From Porphyra umbilicalis (taxonomy: Eukaryota; Rhodophyta; Bangiophyceae; Bangiales; Bangiaceae): 64,000 nt of DNA. Positions 58,953 to 64,000 of this stretch are shown here, one piece after another. A program made the position numbers and the translations under genes. Under the pieces are notes generated by a model. That model saw only the letters and a list, made by a program, of their open reading frames with translations, had not been told where the DNA came from and made no database searches. The stretch lies in NCBI GenBank assembly GCA_002049455.2, contig KV918762.1, positions 372,001-436,000 on the forward strand, given 5' to 3'. How positions within the stretch are numbered: position 1 is the first letter of the stretch; every line of letters starts with the position of its first letter.

Positions 58953-60121
58953 TCAGTCCTTTACATCAAAGACAACCTCGGACAGCGACCGCATCGCCGC
59001 CACGGCGCGGAGCAGGCGTCGTTTTGCTGCCTTGTGGGCGGCTTCGGAGGCTGAGTGCTGGCGGTCGAGGCGATTCATGACGGCGTCGCGCTCGACCGCC
59101 AGCTTGTGCACAACCGACGCCGTGTCATCCAGCCGCCGCCTTGCCGCCTTCCGCGTCTCCGTTGCGAGGAACCACTGTTTCTCGCCGGTCGTCCGCTTTC
59201 GCGATGCGAGCGGCGTCACCAGCGCCACCTCCAACACCCCTGGCATCTCACTGGCCGCGGCAGCGGAGGTGGCGGCGGGGGAAGCAGTGGCGGCGGTCGT
59301 CGCTGCCGAGGCAGGCCCTGCAGAGGCCTCGGCCTGAGGGCGCGGCGAGGGCGGAAAAACCGTTGGCGGGGTCGGGGGCGGCGGCGGCGGCGGCGGAGGC
59401 GGGGGCGGCGGCGGGGGGGAGGGGGAGGCGGCGGAGGGGGCGTGAGAGGCGGAGGCGGGGGCAGTGACGGGGGTGAAGAAAGGCAAGGCGGAGGCGGGTG
59501 AGCAGAGAAAGGGAGCTATCGCCCGGAGAGGGGTGCCGAAAGCACCGCGCGTCTCTTCGACGTGCCGTGGCGCCGCCGTTGGGGCTGCGGAGGCAGCAGG
59601 AGCGAGCGGCGCGGCGGCAGCGGCGGCGGCGGCGGCGGCGACGGCGTTGTGCTTGAGCCGCCCGCTTGTGGTGAGGACCGCACCGTTGCCCGGTCAGGAG
59701 ACGTCGTTGGAGAGACGTGCCTCGAAGAATCTTGTCGAGGGGGCGAGGGAGCGCGTCGGCACGCAGAGCGCGCCCAAGCCGACGCCGTGGCCGTCGACAT
59801 TGTAGACGTTGACGGCGTCGAATCGAAGAACGAAGAGCCCATTGTCGTCGAGCGGGAGTGATACGACGACGGTAGTTGAAGGGGGGGTGAGGGAGCGGGC
59901 CGACACTGTGAGGGGGGGTGCACAGAGCGATGGGGTAGGACAGCAGGCAGTGCTTTGAGGGGGTGGGTGGTCGGCGGTGTCGGTGTATCAATAACAAAGG
60001 CAAACAAGTAAAGGGCATTATTCTCCAAGACCTCCCCCTCGATAACGCTGCGACCGCAGCGGGTGGACGTGTGCGGGGGCTTGCCCAAGAAGTCCAACGC
60101 GCGGCGGCGCGACGTCGGCAC
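58953..60121 (-). CDS. Possible multi-exon gene of unknown function
   Basis: Two coding-like stretches run leftward. The upstream one starts MPTSRRRALDFLGKPPHTST at 60121 and includes SVIEGEVLENNALYL. It is followed, in another frame, by folded-looking text at 59694-59906 (LPLDDNGLFVLRFDAVNVYN). The downstream one (58953-59486) has a proline-rich tract and then a basic coiled-coil end (KAARRRLDDTASVVHKLAVE) finishing SEVVFDVKD. Splice sites joining them could not be fixed, so the span is a locus rather than a coding model. No domain recognised. It may be a host gene, since no inverted ends surround it. Confidence 0.3.
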
Positions 60122-60336
60122 CTTCCGAGTAGCGATGCAAGGTGACTGAGGGGGTCATACAGAGCTCGTGGGGAGGGGCGGCGCAAAGCAACGCACGAGA
60201 GCAACAGCCTGAATGCACAGCGGAGACCCACAGAATTGTAACGACACAGCAGGCGCAGTAGCTGCCGTTCAATCATGTGGTCGACACGGCCGCAATAATG
60301 GCCCCCGCCAGGCAGTCGTGCGCCGCCGGCAGTAGG
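60122..60336. other. Short spacer before the tandem repeat
   Basis: Likely upstream region of the leftward locus; no motif identified. Confidence 0.3.
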
Positions 60337-60940
60337 GCGTCTGCGGTACAGGCGGATGAGATTGGACCGCAGGCGCCCAGGGCTGAGCAGCGCGCCGCTG
60401 CTGCCAGTGGCTTGTGTGGCCGTCGCGCGGTGGGCTCCGATGGTGCTCTTGGCTGCGCGGTCCGTACGGCCATGCGGCGCTAAACGAGGGGGGCGCGGAT
60501 GCGACAGAGATCGCCAGCTCCAGAGGACGGTTTGCAGCAGCTCAACGCTGCCCTAGGGCGTCTGCGGTACTGGCTGATGAGATTGGACCGCGGGCACCCA
60601 GGGCGGAGCAGCGCACCGCTGCCGCCGGTGGCGTGTGTGGCCGTCGCGCGGTGGGCTCCGAATGCAGTCATGGCTGCGCGGTCCGTAAGGCTATGTGGCG
60701 CTACATGAGAGGGGCACGGATGCGGCAGAGATCGCCAGCTCTGGGGGACGGTTTGCAGCGGCTCACCGCTGCGCCAGGGCGTCTGAGGTACTGGCTGATG
60801 AGATTCGACCGCAGGCGCCCAGGGCGGTGCAGCGCGCTGCTGCCGCCGGTGGCGTGTGTGGCCGTCGCGCGGTGGGCTCCGAAGGCAGTCTTGGCTGCGC
60901 GGTCCGCTGCCAGCTCAGCCTGGAACTGATGTCCTATTTA
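60337..60940 (+). repeat. Three tandem copies of a ~221-base unit
   Basis: GCGTCTG recurs at 60337, 60559 and 60779 (spacings 222 and 220), each starting a copy with blocks GATGAGATTGGACCGC, GTGTGTGGCCGTCGCGCGG and GGTTTGCAGC. Copies differ at a few percent of positions and the last is incomplete. Frames stay open through it, but protein text is frame-independent low complexity. Confidence 0.85.
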
Positions 60941-61739
60941 CTCGTGCCGCGCAAGCCTGGGCAGCATCTGTCCATCGGCTTCAAGCCACGATTGCGCGCA
61001 CCCGACCCACCACCAAGCAAGACTGGCCCATCTGCAATCCACCCGGGGGATTGCCCATCACTCTCCCCGGCCGCAACACCTGATTTCGAAGTCGCACAAA
61101 GGTGCATACATCGACAAGTCCCACAAAAGCGGGCCAGGTAAGCGACGCTGAAGTTTGAACAACTGTATGAGGCAAAGGCCTGCGAGCAAACCTCAGGTAA
61201 TTGCGGTCTTACGTACAGCCATTCGTCTGTAGCCTGCACGGCTCAGGTAATTGCTTGAACACGCACTCTTGGACGACGATGGAGACATGATCAGTTCTAG
61301 TTTGCGATTCCTGTATTCCGACGGTCGTCTCTCTTTCTTGAGGGTCGAAATGACAGGCTCGTGGGGTGTACCCCAGGTTACGAAAATGAGGGGCGTCATG
61401 CGTGCCAACGGGCCACCACAGCGCCACGCCGCGGCTCATCCCGTCCGTCGGCCGCAAACGCAAGATATAGACAAGTTGGTCCCCCAGGGCAGGGACCAGG
61501 TAGCGAAGCTTCCACTTTTCGTGAGAACACAGACACACAGTTTGGGAAAAAGCCAGTAGTCACCAGTGCGCATCCACCAGTTCTTGACATTCGATCAGAT
61601 TGACTTGGAGATAGCCTCACAGGACAGATCTCGATGAGCTGAGTCGAACGGTGTGTCCAACTCCAAAATAACGTTTGCTCAAACAATAAGGATTCTATCC
61701 TAAGGCGCCAAATGTGTTTCCCGTCACACGAGCGAGTGC
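60941..61739. other. Unassigned DNA
   Basis: No gene recognised. The 12-base word CTCAGGTAATTG occurs twice, near 61192 and 61243. Confidence 0.4.
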
Positions 61740-61741
61740 TA

Positions 61742-61870
61742 TTGTGCTTCTCACAAAAACTGGACCTCGGTGCATCAGCTTCCGTTGCAAAATCACTGTT
61801 TCATTGGCTCAGGGGGCGGTTAATGATGCTGAAGCGGATGTTGCGGATCCAGTTTTTGTGAGAAGCACAA
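61742..61870. mobile_element. 129-base TA-flanked MITE
   Basis: Ends read TTGTGCTTCTCACAAAAACT on both strands (22-23 bases, perfect), bordered by TA at 61740-61741 and 61871-61872. Size, TA duplication and lack of coding fit a Stowaway-like Tc1/mariner MITE. Confidence 0.8.
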
Positions 61871-61872
61871 TA

Positions 61873-62300
61873 ATGGCCAGCAAGGCAGACAAGCGCAGCA
61901 CCCGGCGCGCCGCCACACGCAGGGGGAGGTCGGCAGCAGAGGCGATCAGATGCCTCAAGAAAAGAAGAACAGAAGAGTAAACAACCCGGCTGGGGCTCGG
62001 GGGGGGGACGGGGAAGGACGAGGAACACATTGAAGAAAAAACGTACCTGAGTGCAGCGCAACGTGCATGGTGTGCGGAGGGGGGGAAGGGGGGGGGGGAA
62101 AGAAATGGGCGGATGCGGCGCGCGGGGGCAAAGAAAGGGGCGGATGTGGCGAGCGCGTCCAAGAGGGAGCACGGTGGTGCGGTGACGACGATGGAGGGGT
62201 GCTGTGAAGGGCCCGACGGAGGGGCGAGATGGCGAGACGACGGAAGAGGGCGGAGACGCGGTGCTGATATGGCCGCAAAGATGCGCGCTGCTGACCATTA
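61873..62300. other. Unassigned GC-rich DNA
   Basis: G-runs near 62000-62100. No gene recognised. Confidence 0.4.
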
Positions 62301-64000
62301 GGCCGGTTCAATAGGAGTCGAAACGTCCATTACGGGGGGGTCGTTCCGGGGGATGCATGTAATGCTTTCGAGGGGGGCTATCTGTGAATAATAACTAGTT
62401 TTGGAAAAGTTATTGATTTACATCAAGTCCGTAAATCTTTGAGCACGCAGCTGCACGAGATGCGAATCTTGTGCTCCAACGAGGACCCCGTCGCGACCGG
62501 CAACGGGGGGGTCGTGCTGGCAACAGGGGGGCGTTCAATAAGGTCGGTGCCACAGCGCGAGCCAACGCACACGGACGGACCGTGAGCGACGAGACTCGCG
62601 CAAGCACACGGACCACGCATCGAAATACGCGCCACCGCCGGCTCGTTGCCACCACCACGACGACGGCACGGACAGTCCCATCAGGGACACGGCGCATACA
62701 CGCCTGCCCAGCGTCGTCGATTCGACTCGCTGCGCCCGGCACGTCGCCCTCGTGCGTCCTCGTTGCGCAGTGCCCCCCATCGGAGTCCTCTGTACATAGT
62801 GCAGAGCGTCCTGGGTGCGCTGACGGGTGCGCCAGACATGGTGTCTGCCCGTCAGGCCGAGATTCGCCGCCTGCGGGTGCTGTTGAAGCGGGCGACATTT
62901 GTCGTTGCCTTGCAGCACTCGGGCGTACTTTTATCACCGTGTGTATTGTCTGAGGTGGGGGTATTATTGTGTGCAGCTCGGGCCCATCAGCGCATGACTC
63001 GCCTTTTGGTCACTCGCTACATGCTCTCTCGCCGCAATCGCATCCCTAAGTGTACGGACTGGAGGGACAGGGTGCTACACTCCTTGCCGCCCGAGTACTT
63101 TATTGCGCATCTGCGGGTGGAGCCTAGCACTTTTTCGCACCTCGTGTCTCGCTTGGACTCGACGGCGGCCGATGTCTTTAATCCACCGTCCGGGCGTCCG
63201 CAGCTTTCCGTCCGTGTACAGCTCGCAATTGCTCTGTCTCGGTTCGGCCACTACGGCAACGCGGCGTCCGTCCTCCTCGTGGCTCAGCGATTTGGGGTTT
63301 CCCCGGGAACTGTGATCAACGCGACTCGGAGGGTTATGTCGGCTATCCTGCGCTGGGAAGCCGTCGAGATCCGCTGGCCGACTGCTATCGAGCGCCAGGC
63401 GTGTGCGCGGGAGTCGGAGGAGGGGTACGGGTTTGAGGGGTGCGTTGGGGCGGTTGATGGCACTACTATCCCGTTCGCATATGCACCTAGCGTTGACCCA
63501 TGGTGCTTTTTCGACAGGCACAAGCGCTACAGTGTTAATGTGCTGATTGCATGCGATTGGGACCTACGCATCACGAGTCTGGTGCAAGGGTTTACCGGTG
63601 CGGTACCGGACACGGTAGTGCAGGCAATTGCCCCGTGGCACGCTCAACCTGAGCTGTACTTTTCCGATGGCGAATACCTGGTCGGCGACAAGGGTATGCT
63701 GGGCTCGGAGCGCGTCCTTCTTCCGCACAAGGGGCCAGCGGCCTACATTCGTGCAAACCGGAACTACAACTACCAGCACGCGCGGCGTCGAATTTCGGCC
63801 GAAAAGGTCATTGGAGTCCTCAAAGGGCGCTTCGGCAGCCTCAAGGAGCTACGAATGCCCGTGGCGTGCGACGCTGACTTTATAAGAGTGATGGAGTGGG
63901 TGGCAGCGTGCGCTGTCCTCCACAACATCTGCATCCGGCTTGGCGACATTCCCCCTCACGATGCCGCAGCGGATGCAGCTACCAACGTAGGGGGCGAGTC
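62301..64000 (+). mobile_element. PIF/Harbinger transposon, left part (runs off window)
   Basis: Starts GGCCGGTTCAATAGGAG directly after TTA (62298-62300), the three-base target typical of PIF/Harbinger. It holds a PIF/Harbinger transposase gene. The right end lies beyond 64000. The Myb-like second gene many such elements carry is not seen in this part. Confidence 0.65.
62838..64000 (+). CDS. PIF/Harbinger transposase (DDE_Tnp_4), partial at the window end
   Basis: An open frame of at least 387 residues without a stop before the window ends. The start MVSARQAEIRRL at 62838 is the first good in-frame ATG; the frame is open upstream without family character. The N-terminal half has the helical DNA-binding part typical of the family (QLAIALSRFGHYGNAASVLL, AQRFGVSPGTVINATRRVM). 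The DDE_4 core shows D207 in CVGAVDGTTIPF, D284 in YLVGDKGM and E322 in RRISAEKVIGVLKGRFG, with 76 and 37 residues between them. C-terminal VLHNICIRLGD is also characteristic. All three catalytic residues are present and no break is seen, so the gene may be functional. Confidence 0.92.
   Translation, partial: MVSARQAEIRRLRVLLKRATFVVALQHSGVLLSPCVLSEVGVLLCAARAHQRMTRLLVTRYMLSRRNRIPKCTDWRDRVLHSLPPEYFIAHLRVEPSTFSHLVSRLDSTAADVFNPPSGRPQLSVRVQLAIALSRFGHYGNAASVLLVAQRFGVSPGTVINATRRVMSAILRWEAVEIRWPTAIERQACARESEEGYGFEGCVGAVDGTTIPFAYAPSVDPWCFFDRHKRYSVNVLIACDWDLRITSLVQGFTGAVPDTVVQAIAPWHAQPELYFSDGEYLVGDKGMLGSERVLLPHKGPAAYIRANRNYNYQHARRRISAEKVIGVLKGRFGSLKELRMPVACDADFIRVMEWVAACAVLHNICIRLGDIPPHDAAADAATNVGGE

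Overview
This 64 kb window is eukaryotic nuclear DNA made almost entirely of transposable elements and simple or tandem repeats. The eukaryotic call rests on GT..AG introns (several only 53-54 bases), chromodomain-bearing Ty3/gypsy retroelements, a Ty1/copia fragment, and Tc1/mariner, pogo, hAT-type and PIF/Harbinger DNA transposons. The DNA is GC-rich, with long C/G runs and alanine/arginine/glycine-rich coding stretches. That mix resembles a GC-rich macroalgal genome such as a bangiophycean red alga, but this is only a guess. No rRNA, tRNA, CRISPR array or clear housekeeping gene was found.

Layout. (a) 1.6-12.0 kb: one TA-flanked element with 49-base terminal inverted repeats. It carries a spliced zinc-knuckle gene (+) and an IS630/Tc1-mariner transposase (-), convergent to each other. 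Between them lies a 6.8 kb palindrome whose outer parts are tandem arrays of a ~484-base unit and whose centre holds a symmetrical cluster of CCAAT and TGACGTGG motifs. (b) 13-15 kb: a short tandem repeat, an old solo LTR and a retroelement ORF remnant. (c) 15.6-17.1 kb: a pogo/CENP-B-type transposase gene. (d) 19.7-23.5 kb: two miniature elements, a GC-rich minisatellite and a copia fossil. (e) 25.2-44.6 kb: Ty3/gypsy fossils, all transcribed leftward. One has paired LTRs, and the internal sequence of a second family abuts its right LTR. A rightward ORF lies next to that LTR. A 581-base hAT-type element is nested in the second family. (f) 45.4-47.5 kb: two inverted copies of one hAT-type miniature element. 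(g) 48.8-52.3 kb: a GC-rich spliced gene of unknown function and a second coding-like stretch. (h) 52.3-55.8 kb: an element with inverted ends and an 850-residue DDE-like protein that I cannot place in a named superfamily. (i) 57.3-58.4 kb: a hAT-type element with a perfect 8-base target duplication. (j) 59-60 kb: a possible host gene. (k) 60.3-60.9 kb: a 221-base tandem repeat. (l) 62.3-64.0 kb: a PIF/Harbinger element that runs off the window.

The genes do not form a pathway; nesting and target-site duplications give their history. The strongest candidates for something undescribed are the two-gene Tc1/mariner-type element with the palindrome between its genes, and the unassigned transposase-like element at 52.3-55.8 kb.
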